A stretch of 56,769 nt of DNA from JBBIJO01 sp037445895 (GTDB taxonomy: Bacteria > Bacteroidota > Ignavibacteria > Kapaibacteriales > UBA2268), in NCBI GenBank assembly GCA_037445895.1, contig JBBIJO010000015.1, positions 1 through 56,769 on the forward strand, written 5' to 3'. This document shows positions 36,161-44,392 of the stretch, one piece after another. Under the pieces are notes generated by a model that searched no databases, was not told the origin of the DNA, and was given only the letters and a program-made list of their open reading frames with translations. The translations under genes and the position numbers were made by a program. The number at the start of each line of letters is the position of its first letter. The stretch's first letter is position 1.

Positions 36161-37441
36161 ATGAAAATTCTAATTATTGGTAACGGCGGGCGCGAGCATG
36201 CTCTTGGATGGAAACTCCGCTCGTCGAACTCCGATATACAATTGTTTAGTTCAGGGAAAAATGCGGGGCTACTTTCAATTGCAACAAAAATTTCTATTAA
36301 TGAGAAGGACAGCAGCGAACTTGGAAAATTTTGCCTCGATTCGGCTATCGATTTGGTAGTTGTAGGTCCCGAAGAACCTCTTTCGCAAGGAATTGCCGAC
36401 AATTTACGTTCGAAAGGAATTCGTGTGTTTGGTCCTTCGCAATATGCCGCAAGAATAGAATCTTCGAAAGCCTTTGCCAAAGAGTTTATGCAACGACATA
36501 ATATCCCCACGGCGAAATTTGCTACCTTCGCTTATACTGATGAAAAGGAAGCCATCGAGTTTATCCATACACTCCCAACGCCAGTCGTTCTTAAAGCCGA
36601 TGGTCTTGCTGGCGGGAAAGGTGTTGTTGTTTGCGAAAATCGGAATCAAGCTGTCGAAACTTTGAAAGAGATGTTTGCTGGGCTTTTTGGGACGGCTGGT
36701 TCGACTGTTGTAATCGAAGAATTTCTCGAAGGCGACGAAGCTTCCGTCTTGGCTTTAACCGACGGAGAAAAATATATTATTTTCCCTCCAGCACAGGACC
36801 ACAAGCGAATTGGCGACGGCGACAGCGGGAAAAACACAGGGGGAATGGGTTCTTATTGCCCTACCCCACTCGTTGATTCTGAAACTTTGGATTACATCGA
36901 AAAAAATATAATTGCCCCAGCAATCAAAGGAATGGCATCCGAAGGATTCCCTTTCAATGGTTGTCTCTACGCCGGGTTGATGGTTAAAGACAAAAAGGCA
37001 AAAGTTGTGGAATTTAATTGCCGTTTTGGCGACCCCGAAACTCAATCTATCCTCCCACTTGTTCGCGGAGATTTTGCAAATCTCTTGTTTTCGATTGCCG
37101 AAGGTCGCCTCGAAACTAAATATTTCGAAGGAACAACTCCAAACCAACATTCGTGTTGTGTGATACTTGCTTCCTATGGCTATCCCGATTCATACGAAAA
37201 AGGATTCGAAATCACCGGAATACGCAAAGCGGAAAGCCTTGGTTGTTTGGTCTTCCACTCCGGAACAAAATTCGAAGGAGACAAAGTTTGTAGCGACGGA
37301 GGACGCGTCGTCGGTGTTTGTGGAATGGGAAATACTTTGGCAGAAGCAATCGAAAAATCATACCTTGGCGCCGACTTAATATCCTTCGACAACAAATACT
37401 ACCGCAAAGATATAGGTCGCCGGGGCTTGATGTATAGGTGA
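36161..37441 (+). CDS. purD: Phosphoribosylamine-glycine ligase (GAR synthetase)
   Basis: PurD joins phosphoribosylamine and glycine using ATP, the second step of de novo purine synthesis. The frame opens 82 codons earlier, but homology begins at MKILIIGNGGREHALGWKL and a promoter box lies between, so I start here. The ATP-grasp core is clear: VVLKADGLAGGKGVVV, EEFLEGDEASVLALTDG, AQDHKRIGDGDSGKNTGGMG and VEFNCRFGDPETQ. At 427 residues it has the family length. It is followed 38 nt later by the convergent Mor-like gene. The other purine genes are not in the window. Confidence 0.96.
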   Translation: MKILIIGNGGREHALGWKLRSSNSDIQLFSSGKNAGLLSIATKISINEKDSSELGKFCLDSAIDLVVVGPEEPLSQGIADNLRSKGIRVFGPSQYAARIESSKAFAKEFMQRHNIPTAKFATFAYTDEKEAIEFIHTLPTPVVLKADGLAGGKGVVVCENRNQAVETLKEMFAGLFGTAGSTVVIEEFLEGDEASVLALTDGEKYIIFPPAQDHKRIGDGDSGKNTGGMGSYCPTPLVDSETLDYIEKNIIAPAIKGMASEGFPFNGCLYAGLMVKDKKAKVVEFNCRFGDPETQSILPLVRGDFANLLFSIAEGRLETKYFEGTTPNQHSCCVILASYGYPDSYEKGFEITGIRKAESLGCLVFHSGTKFEGDKVCSDGGRVVGVCGMGNTLAEAIEKSYLGADLISFDNKYYRKDIGRRGLMYR

Positions 37442-37479
37442 TTTTTCACCACCAACAAAGAATTTATCTTGCCCACCAA

Positions 37480-37743
37480 TTATCTCATTGATTTGAATAG
37501 ACGTTTGATGTATTGTTCGCTTACTCCCAATTCGCGAGCAATTTGTTTGAACGATTTCCCTCGGCTTTCCCGAATATAGCGAACGATGAACTGGTCGAGC
37601 CTCGAAATTCTGGGAATATAAATCGACATTCCTGCACAATTGCGAAGAAGATTTCGAACAGTTTCAATTCCACACGTCGATGCAACTATTCGCAAATCTT
37701 CCGTTAAATCCTCGTGGCTAATCTCGCCGAAAATATCCTGCAT
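37480..37743 (-). CDS. Mor-like transcription regulator
   Basis: The protein is about 87 residues if it starts at the ATG at 37743, which has GAGGG 6 nt upstream, or 96 residues from the ATG at 37770. It matches the phage Mu Mor family. The first half is a dimerisation region (LTEDLRIVASTCGIETVRNL) with the CAGMSIYIPRI link, and the C terminus is a helix-turn-helix (SFKQIARELGVSEQYIKRLF). Mor-type proteins activate phage middle promoters and also occur as chromosomal regulators. It is divergent from an XRE-S24 pair, and its promoter (37827-37858) faces theirs. It could be a domesticated phage switch. The target genes are unknown. Confidence 0.75.
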   Translation of the reverse strand: MQDIFGEISHEDLTEDLRIVASTCGIETVRNLLRNCAGMSIYIPRISRLDQFIVRYIRESRGKSFKQIARELGVSEQYIKRLFKSMR

Positions 37744-37754
37744 TTTGCCCTCAA

Positions 37755-37786
37755 TTTGTTCCTTTAACATATTTTTTGTAATTTTG
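37755..37786 (+). promoter_or_regulatory. Promoter of the XRE/S24 genes
   Basis: TTTG (37755-37758) is followed after 20 nt by TAATTTTG (37779-37786), a full consensus match. Transcription would start near 37792, giving a leader of about 66 nt before the XRE ATG at 37858. If the Mor-like gene starts at 37770, the upstream box lies inside its coding region. Confidence 0.55.
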
Positions 37787-37826
37787 AATTTGTAAGAAAT
37801 ACGAAAATGTTGTGTGTTTCTTGCTA

Positions 37827-37858
37827 CAAAATTAAGTAGTTTTTACATAAAAAACAAA
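37827..37858 (-). promoter_or_regulatory. Promoter of the Mor-like gene, facing the XRE promoter
   Basis: On the minus strand TTTG (37855-37858) is followed after 20 nt by TAATTTTG (37827-37834), again a full match. Transcription would start near 37821. The upstream box overlaps the first base of the XRE ATG. The two transcripts would overlap for about 30 nt, from 37792 to 37821. Confidence 0.55.
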
Positions 37859-38361
37859 TGATGCAAGAAAAAAATAGTGAAATTGGAGAGCGACTGCGGT
37901 TCATTCGAGGCATCTTTAACGAAGGGAGCAAACTTTCGGCAAGTCAGTTTGCACATATTTTAAACGAAACCGTCCATAAAATTTTAAACTACGAAAATGG
38001 TCGAGCCAGTATTTCTCCTGAACTATTAATTTCGCTATATCGCCGCGGGGTTAATCCAATTTTCATTCTTACCGGCGAAGGGACAATTTTTGCTCCCAAC
38101 GAGGAAGGACAGAGGTTTGCCGAACGCCTTCGTGGGAAAATTCCACAAAGCTTCTTTGAACAGAGTAGCGAAGGGAACGCCCTCGATTTCAACCAAATTA
38201 GGCTGCTATCGAACGCTAACGAAATAAAATCTATCGACGAAATAATTGAAGGGAAAAAGGTTGCCGAACTATTGAATCTTGCACATCAATTCACAGCCGC
38301 TGCTGGCGATATTATGCGATTTTTAGAGGAGAAAGAAAATGAATCGAAGCAACAGAAATAA
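37858..38361 (+). CDS. XRE-family HTH repressor (CI-like, no peptidase domain)
   Basis: The 167-residue protein has an N-terminal HTH of the lambda-repressor type. GERLRFIRGIFNEGSKLSAS begins it, QFAHILNETVHKILNYENGR holds the recognition helix, and ISPELLISLYRRGVNPIFIL is the typical end of the HTH domain. The C-terminal 90 residues are helical and polar and contain no S24 peptidase. The S24 domain is instead encoded by the next ORF, which overlaps it by 23 bp in another frame with its own ribosome site. It probably binds the operator region at 37755-37858 and regulates the Mor-like gene. Confidence 0.8.
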   Translation: MMQEKNSEIGERLRFIRGIFNEGSKLSASQFAHILNETVHKILNYENGRASISPELLISLYRRGVNPIFILTGEGTIFAPNEEGQRFAERLRGKIPQSFFEQSSEGNALDFNQIRLLSNANEIKSIDEIIEGKKVAELLNLAHQFTAAAGDIMRFLEEKENESKQQK

Positions 38362-38914
38362 GCTTATCGAAGAAACCGAACAATGGATAGTTCGCTCGCA
38401 TTTATCCGGAATAGACCATACGAAAGAGTTAAACACTTTAAAAGCAAAACTTACAAGTGTTGGGCTCGACTTTACAGAAATTTTATCGCGAGCTTTACAA
38501 AAGTTGGACACATTCGAACTTATGTTCGAGTCGTCCCGAATTTTCGAGACATCTTTAACAGAAAGACTACTGGATTCGAACCAGCTCATTCATTACAAGA
38601 GCGAGTTGCCCGCAACACACGAACAATTAATTTCTTTCGAAGGCGAGCTTCGTCCTTTCAAAATAACAGGCGATTCAATGACCGATTTTGGCATTGCCGA
38701 AGGGGATGTTTTGCTCGTTGAGCCCGGGAAATTTGCCGAAGGAGATGTAGCGGTCGTAAGAGTTTACGATGGTTTTTTCGTCAAAAAAATTCACATAGGC
38801 AATGGCTTCTACGAGCTAATATCTGGTAACTCCAACTTTCCTCCTGTAAAAATTCCTAAAGGAATGGATTTCGAAATACTTGGACGTGTTGTATATTTGC
38901 TCAGACAGATGTAA
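38339..38914 (+). CDS. S24/LexA-like peptidase-domain protein without HTH
   Basis: The 191-residue protein has a helical N-terminal half (about 1-95) with no HTH that I can see. Its C-terminal S24 domain (about 100-191) has the nucleophile in ITGDSMTDFGIAEGDVLLVE (Ser113) and the general-base Lys in YDGFFVKKIHIG (Lys149 or Lys150, 36-37 residues later, as in LexA and UmuD). Such domains self-cleave when RecA filaments form. The Ala-Gly cleavage site is not obvious. GAGGAG lies 9 nt before the ATG, and the start overlaps the end of the XRE gene by 23 bp. The two together would form a split CI/LexA-type repressor; this is an inference. Confidence 0.8.
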   Translation: MNRSNRNKLIEETEQWIVRSHLSGIDHTKELNTLKAKLTSVGLDFTEILSRALQKLDTFELMFESSRIFETSLTERLLDSNQLIHYKSELPATHEQLISFEGELRPFKITGDSMTDFGIAEGDVLLVEPGKFAEGDVAVVRVYDGFFVKKIHIGNGFYELISGNSNFPPVKIPKGMDFEILGRVVYLLRQM

Positions 38915-39001
38915 GGATTGCGCAACCGCGGGCATTTTTACGAACAACATTTTTCATTTCAACATTAACAAAAATTAATCAAATCAATCAATGTAATTGA
39001 G

Positions 39002-39009
39002 TAATTTTG
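39002..39009 (+). promoter_or_regulatory. TAATTTTG promoter box abutting a start codon
   Basis: TAATTTTG ends 5 nt before the ATG at 39015, so transcription would begin at or next to the start codon and give a leaderless mRNA. No clear upstream TTTG box is present at the expected distance, which lowers confidence. Confidence 0.4.
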
Positions 39010-39014
39010 CTTTT

Positions 39015-40532
39015 ATGGTATATTTTAATTTAAAAATAAAGTTTTGCCTTCGTTTCTTAATCTTCCTATTGGGGTTATCTGTTCTAATAATTCCCGAGCA
39101 CGAGATTTTTCCCAAAGTTAAAACAAAGAAAAAGGCATCTGCAATAGTTTCGCCCCCGAAAAAGACAACCAAGGTTAAGGTTTCGAAGCAAAAATCAACA
39201 AAAAAGGCTACTAAGAAAACAACAAAAAAAAGTAAGAAGAAATCGAAAAAGCAACGCATTGTAAGCAGACGCGTAGCTTTTAATGTAGTAACGCTTTTAG
39301 AAACGAAAGAACTGGCGGCAGGTATCGTCTATAAAAAAATTCAGTTCGGCAGCAATAACGCACGAATAATCACACACGTTGTCGAAACAAATATCGAAGA
39401 CATTCCCAACAGCATAGCCATTTTGAAAGCAAGGAACTCAATCGACGAGCTCGACCATTTAAAAAACATTTACGATGATTTCTATTTCGAACTATCGCGA
39501 ATTTACGAAGGGCAAATCTTTGCCCTTACCAACGGGAGCTTTTGGTCTGCATACACGGGTTATCCCATAGGGATTCTCGTCATCGACGGCGAAGTGGTAG
39601 GAATGAAAAAATATCGCAACTGGTCGTCGGCTTTTTTCGATGAAGAGAGCCGCCCATACATAGACAATTTTGAACTTGAAGGGAACTTAATAACCCCCAG
39701 TGGGAAAAAAATTTCTATCGACAACGTAAATCGCAGAATCAGCGAAAACGACATTGTTTTATATAATGCTTATTATGGCGATACAATTCCAAAGATAAAA
39801 AGGAAGGACATCGAAACTCTACTGAAAGAATACTTATTCAAATACCAACAGGAAAAATTAGCCGAAGATTCAACGGAAGCAGAGTTGGACACATCCGAAT
39901 TACGCACCCAATTTGTAGCTTCAAAGAGAGTGGAGTCGCAAGAATTTTCTACCGTTAAGGTAATTTGCAATTACCTCGAAAAACCGGCAATTAATCGTGT
40001 GGTAAATTGCAAAATTGTTGGTATAGACACAGGAATTGTATCTATTCCAACAAATGGGTTTGTAGTTTCGCTTCCAAAACAAGATTTTGAAAAATATGCT
40101 TTCGAAACTGGCGATAATCTACGAATTAAATTCGAAACAGATAGACTCCGATACATACCGTTTAAGAATGCAATTTCGGGGACTCCGAGAATTGTCCGCA
40201 ATGGGACGGCGAAACCCGAAGCATACCAAGAAGGCTCGCGTGGACGAAGGTTCATAGCGGGGCAACTCCCAAGAACAGCTCTTGGGACAAACAAAGCAAA
40301 AACTAAAATCTTTCTTATTGTTGTTGAACCTACCAACTCCCAAAACCAGAGCTACGGCGCAAGCTTAGCACAACTTTCTATTATTGCTAAAAAGATTGGT
40401 TGTTCCGACGCAATGAACCTCGACGGCGGGGGCTCGAGCAACTTAATTGTAAATGGGGCGAAAGTTTCTTCGCCAACAAGCTCGAATGGACGAAGAGTTT
40501 CTGTTGGCGTTGGGATTGTTAAGTTCCGATAA
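39015..40532 (+). CDS. Phosphodiester glycosidase (NAGPA-type) family exported protein
   Basis: I start at the ATG at 39015; an upstream TTG at 38997 would place the promoter box inside the gene. The N terminus is a signal anchor (FCLRFLIFLLGLSVLIIP). A Lys/Thr/Ser-rich linker of about 45 residues (around 35-80) follows. The C-terminal catalytic domain has the NAGPA/phosphodiester glycosidase hallmarks PRTALGTNKAKTKIFLIVVE, ending in SDAMNLDGGGSSNLIVNG and the RRVSVGVGIV strand. Family members cleave the covering sugar of phosphodiesters or act on exopolysaccharide and cell-wall substrates. The Lys-rich linker may bind wall polymers or DNA. It follows the S24 gene by 100 nt. Confidence 0.85.
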   Translation: MVYFNLKIKFCLRFLIFLLGLSVLIIPEHEIFPKVKTKKKASAIVSPPKKTTKVKVSKQKSTKKATKKTTKKSKKKSKKQRIVSRRVAFNVVTLLETKELAAGIVYKKIQFGSNNARIITHVVETNIEDIPNSIAILKARNSIDELDHLKNIYDDFYFELSRIYEGQIFALTNGSFWSAYTGYPIGILVIDGEVVGMKKYRNWSSAFFDEESRPYIDNFELEGNLITPSGKKISIDNVNRRISENDIVLYNAYYGDTIPKIKRKDIETLLKEYLFKYQQEKLAEDSTEAELDTSELRTQFVASKRVESQEFSTVKVICNYLEKPAINRVVNCKIVGIDTGIVSIPTNGFVVSLPKQDFEKYAFETGDNLRIKFETDRLRYIPFKNAISGTPRIVRNGTAKPEAYQEGSRGRRFIAGQLPRTALGTNKAKTKIFLIVVEPTNSQNQSYGASLAQLSIIAKKIGCSDAMNLDGGGSSNLIVNGAKVSSPTSSNGRRVSVGVGIVKFR

Positions 40533-40559
40533 AGGGCAAAGTTAAAAGATAAAGGAGAA

Positions 40560-40583
40560 GGCACAAGGTTGTCGCCTCGTGCC
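40560..40583 (-). terminator. Hairpin terminator at the end of the FN3 T9SS gene
   Basis: On the minus strand, GGCACGAGG pairs with CCTTGTGCC (nine pairs, one G.U) around CGACAA. The following CTTCTCCTTTATCTTTTA is U-rich. On the plus strand the G.U becomes an A.C mismatch, so it suits the minus-strand gene ending at 40625 better than the plus-strand one ending at 40532. Confidence 0.5.
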
Positions 40584-40624
40584 GTATAATCATATAATTA
40601 GTGTATTGTGTTTCGTTCCGTAAC

Positions 40625-43231
40625 TTATTTTACCAATTGAATGGGCTCAATCGATGTGGAGTTGTTCAAGGTAACTTTTAAGAAATAAACTCCACTTGTG
40701 AAATTGGCTGCTGGGATAGAGGTTGTGTTTGCTAACGACTCGTGTTTGCTTTGGTAAACTATTTTAGCATTTACGTCGAACAACTCAATTTTTACATTGG
40801 GTAATGGGAGTTTACTATCGATAAATTTAATAACGATTTGTTGGGCAAGTGGGTCGAACACAACCAACATCGGTATCGAATGGATATCCTTCCCATCTTC
40901 GACCGAAGTAATAATTGTTTTAAACCACCATACTTCGCTCCAAGCAGTCGAACCGGCGGAATTATATGCTCGAACATGCCAATAATATGTTGTATTATAT
41001 TCTAAATCCGAAACGAATCGAGAATTTGTTGTAACAGCAGAATCGTCGATAACAATTGCATTGTTAGCAAAGTTTTCTTCTTTCGAAAGTTGTAAATGAT
41101 AATAATAAGCAAAAGGAACCGCGCTCCAAGACAGTGTAAGCGAAATGCCCGCACCAGTGTGTTCCTTCGCAGGCGAAAGCAGCTGAACCGCTTGCGTTGG
41201 TGCCGGCGGTTGGGTAACAAATCTCCAAACTGTGGACCAGGCGCTCGAAGTCGAATCGTTGTATGCTTGAACTCGCCAAAAATATTCCTTATTATTCTGT
41301 AAATCGGGGACAAAATATGCTGTATCGGTAATATTCTTGAAAGATTTATAAAGAGAAGAAAAATTAGGGACTTCCGACAATTGAAGCTCATAGTAAGTGG
41401 CCCTTGGAACAGAACTCCAAACAAAATAGGAATTAACCGGTTGTTCGATGGAGTTGTTCATAGGCGAAATAAGCGTTGGAATTTGAAGTGGGTTCGAGGA
41501 TGTTGTAAAGGAAAAAACCGCGGACCATTGACTTTCTCCTTCGCTATTCTTCGCTTTAACACGCCAATAATACGTTGTGGTTGGTTCTAAATCGCGCAAC
41601 TCAAGAGAAGTCGTGTTTAACCCCACACGCCCATAAGCAAGCGGCGAAAACTGCATATTCTTCGAAAGTTGGAAGTCGTATTGTTCTGCGCCAGTTGGTT
41701 TTTCCCATTCACAAGTGAAACTCAAAGGCATCTTAGTCGAATTATTTTGTGGATATTTTAGCGTTGGAGGGAACAGAATGGTTGTAAATTCCGTGGGGGT
41801 TGACCAATCGGATTTGCAATTAATATTTGAAACCGAAACTCTCCAATAGTATTTCTTAAAATAGTTGGGCATCCTCAAAACAATTGAATCCTTTGTCAAA
41901 TCTTTTATGTCGAAAACATAGTCGCGGAAATCACGGAAATCGGCAGCAGTCGAAACTTGAATATGGAAATAACTCAAAGGATAGTCCACACTCCACTTGA
42001 AAACAACTTCTATCGGAGTTTGGGCGCCATTCGAAGGTCCTAAATGTTTAGGAGCCGCATAAGTAGTTTGAAAATCGAATGTGTCGGACCATAAACCAGT
42101 ATTCGCTGTGTCTTCGGCTCGAACTCGCCAAGAATACGATTGAAGACTTTTAGGAAAGTAATATTTAAATGTCGCCGAAGTAATTAGCGAATCGACGATT
42201 AGTTGCGATGCATTGAAAACATCTTCGGCAACTTGGATTCTGTATTTAGTCGAGCCATTAACACTCGACCAGCGGAAATCTACGGTATTGCTAACGCAAG
42301 TTGTATCGTTCGGAGGTTGCGAAAGTGTGGGCGCTCCATACATAGTTCGGAATCTCCATACCTCCGACCAATCAGTCTCACAATCCGAATACACCGCTTT
42401 GACCCGCCAGAAAACGACTTGGTTTTCGAAGTTCACTGTTTTCGTCGTCGATGTCGAAGTTACTATGCTTTCATCGATTACCACCGCAAAGGTCGAGTCG
42501 GTAGTTATTTGGATAACGTATTGTTGAGCGGTAGGATTTACATTCCATTGGAAAGTAATATTTCCGTATAACCCAGATTGACCATTGCTCGGTGAGACAA
42601 GAGCCGGAGGCATACGGTTCGTTTTGAACGAATCTATAGCAGACCACCGAGTTGTGCAACCTTCTGTTGTTTGAGCAGAAACTCTCCAATAATATTTTGT
42701 GTTATAATTGGGGACTTTTATCGAGGCAGATACGCCATTAACATTTGTATCTTTCACAGTGCTTGCAAAGGAAGAAGTTGTCGAAATTTGGACTCGATAA
42801 CTTGTTCCATTAGTAACATTGCTCCATCGAAAAGTCAAAGTTAAAGGTTGGCAAGTTGCATTACTACTCGGCTCCGAAAGAATTGGCGGCGAAGTAATCG
42901 TTGTAAAACTCCAAATTTGGGAAGAATCTATTTGAAGTGGCGTTAAGCTAATTATCGCTTTAACTTGCCAATAATAGCGAACATTATATCCGGGCACCGT
43001 TTTTTGAACCTGCGTTGTTGCAATCCCAGAACTATCGAGTATTGGGTTCGACAAATCCGAGTATGCGGAAACTTTAATCGAATAACTTAAAGCACCCGTA
43101 ACAGGAGCCCAAACAAAAGTAACATTCTGGTCCTGGCAAGGTTCGTTATTCAATGGAGCAATCAAATTCAAGCCATTGGCTCCATATAGCCCCCATAAAA
43201 ATAATAATAGTATTGCAAATGATATTCGCAT
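40625..43231 (-). CDS. T9SS-secreted protein with eight fibronectin type III-like repeats
   Basis: I start at the ATG of MRISFAILLLFLWGLYGANG, a signal peptide; the open frame extends 40 codons upstream without homology. About eight repeats of 90-95 residues follow. Each has a Pro-rich opening (P-x-N-x), a central FxWSxV strand and the hallmark YYWRVxA followed by WSxxWxFxT, as in fibronectin type III or Ig-like sugar-binding repeats. The last 85 residues are a T9SS sorting domain (VKIELFDVNAKIVYQSKHES ... SGVYFLKVTLNNST). The repeats differ from one another at the DNA level, so this is an old duplication. It is probably an adhesin. Confidence 0.88.
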   Translation of the reverse strand: MRISFAILLLFLWGLYGANGLNLIAPLNNEPCQDQNVTFVWAPVTGALSYSIKVSAYSDLSNPILDSSGIATTQVQKTVPGYNVRYYWQVKAIISLTPLQIDSSQIWSFTTITSPPILSEPSSNATCQPLTLTFRWSNVTNGTSYRVQISTTSSFASTVKDTNVNGVSASIKVPNYNTKYYWRVSAQTTEGCTTRWSAIDSFKTNRMPPALVSPSNGQSGLYGNITFQWNVNPTAQQYVIQITTDSTFAVVIDESIVTSTSTTKTVNFENQVVFWRVKAVYSDCETDWSEVWRFRTMYGAPTLSQPPNDTTCVSNTVDFRWSSVNGSTKYRIQVAEDVFNASQLIVDSLITSATFKYYFPKSLQSYSWRVRAEDTANTGLWSDTFDFQTTYAAPKHLGPSNGAQTPIEVVFKWSVDYPLSYFHIQVSTAADFRDFRDYVFDIKDLTKDSIVLRMPNYFKKYYWRVSVSNINCKSDWSTPTEFTTILFPPTLKYPQNNSTKMPLSFTCEWEKPTGAEQYDFQLSKNMQFSPLAYGRVGLNTTSLELRDLEPTTTYYWRVKAKNSEGESQWSAVFSFTTSSNPLQIPTLISPMNNSIEQPVNSYFVWSSVPRATYYELQLSEVPNFSSLYKSFKNITDTAYFVPDLQNNKEYFWRVQAYNDSTSSAWSTVWRFVTQPPAPTQAVQLLSPAKEHTGAGISLTLSWSAVPFAYYYHLQLSKEENFANNAIVIDDSAVTTNSRFVSDLEYNTTYYWHVRAYNSAGSTAWSEVWWFKTIITSVEDGKDIHSIPMLVVFDPLAQQIVIKFIDSKLPLPNVKIELFDVNAKIVYQSKHESLANTTSIPAANFTSGVYFLKVTLNNSTSIEPIQLVK

Positions 43232-43611
43232 AATTCCTACCAACCTAATGAACAACAAAACTACAAAAATAAAAAATAATTTAAATAACTTATTCCAAAA
43301 ATAATAATATACTTTAAACACACAAAAAGTTACTCGAAAAGCTCGAAACAAAAAATTGGTGGGGAATCAAGCCAAAAATCTTTATGTGCTATCGAATTAA
43401 AAGTAGTAATAAATTTAATTCCTTCTATCGAACATTATGCAAACAAACTATATTAATCTATCAAGACCCCGCATCGGACAAGTGGTTGCATCTCTCCCTA
43501 TTTAATAGGTGAAGTATAGCGAAGCAAAACAGGCATCCCCGAATGATATATTACAATATTTCACTCATATTTTCATTTATATCTCTTTGCAAATAACGTG
43601 TCGCAGGATTT
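43232..43611. other. 380-bp divergent intergenic region
   Basis: It contains no convincing ORF, promoter or RNA. It is AT-rich in the FN3-proximal half. CCTATTTAATAGG at about 43496-43508 is a 6-bp-armed inverted repeat with a 1-nt loop and may be a protein-binding site, but this is weak. Confidence 0.3.
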
Positions 43612-44391
43612 ATGAAAAAAGTTGTTTCTATATTTATATGTTTTTTGTTTCTAATACCTACTTTTGGCGATGCACAGAGTTCAAAAATGATTTCTCCCGG
43701 GGAAGAACTCTTCTACGAAGTTTCTTTCCTTGGAATTAAGCTGGGGACAATTAGAATTGTAACAGAAAATCCCGAAAATTATAATAACAAATCGGTTTAC
43801 AAAGCAAAAGCTTTTATTGATTCTTACGAAGGAATCCCTTTCGTCGATTTGCATGCAGTTTTCAATAGCTGGTTCGACCAGTCCATTACCTATTCCCATA
43901 AATTTAATGCAAGCGTTAAAGAAAAGGACTATTGGTTATTCGACCAAACACTCTACGAATACGACAAACAGCAAATAATTATCGAAAAATATAAGAAAGG
44001 CGAAAAATACTTTTCTCGGAAAGTCAAAACAAATAAGAAGTGGAACGATGGACTTTCGATTTTCTTCCTTGCTCGGGAATTTACTAAATCGGGCAAAAAC
44101 ATTAAAATTCCTACCGTAATGGACAAAGATACTGTTTACACCTACATTAATTTTCACGGGCGGAAGGAAAACGTCGAGATAAAAAGCATTGGTTATCCTA
44201 TTCGAACGATAACATTTAATGGGAAAGCCGAATGGACTGGCATTTACGGTTTAACCGGTTATTTCGAAGGCTGGTTTAGCGACGATGAAGCAAGTGTGCC
44301 AATTAAGGCTAAAATGAATGTTTACATTGGAAGCATTAATATTGAACTAATAAAATGGACTCGTCCGGGTTGGAAGCCGCCACAAGGGTAG
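43612..44391 (+). CDS. DUF3108 domain-containing secreted protein
   Basis: The 259-residue protein has a signal peptide (MKKVVSIFICFLFLIPTFGD). The DUF3108 pattern is clear in GEELFYEVSFLGIKLGTIRI, then SYEGIPFVDLHAVFNSWFDQ, YDKQQIIIEKYKKGEKYF and the C-terminal WFSDDEASVPIKAKMNVYIG. The fold is a beta barrel or sandwich in the periplasm or outer membrane; the function is unknown. The gene ends 1 nt before the convergent MlaE permease gene. No sorting domain is visible. Confidence 0.85.
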   Translation: MKKVVSIFICFLFLIPTFGDAQSSKMISPGEELFYEVSFLGIKLGTIRIVTENPENYNNKSVYKAKAFIDSYEGIPFVDLHAVFNSWFDQSITYSHKFNASVKEKDYWLFDQTLYEYDKQQIIIEKYKKGEKYFSRKVKTNKKWNDGLSIFFLAREFTKSGKNIKIPTVMDKDTVYTYINFHGRKENVEIKSIGYPIRTITFNGKAEWTGIYGLTGYFEGWFSDDEASVPIKAKMNVYIGSINIELIKWTRPGWKPPQG

Positions 44392-44392
44392 T

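Noticed and set aside
37480..38914. A prophage, suggested by Mor-like, XRE and S24 genes
   Set aside because: The flanks are purD and a phosphodiester glycosidase; no integrase, terminase, capsid or tail gene is present. At most a domesticated regulatory remnant.
39110..39260. A low-complexity AAGAAAAC-type repeat
   Set aside because: It is the coding sequence of a Lys/Thr-rich linker, not a separate element.
40640..43200. Repeats at DNA level that might look like an array
   Set aside because: They are diverged fibronectin-like protein repeats of about 280 bp, not CRISPR or tandem DNA repeats.
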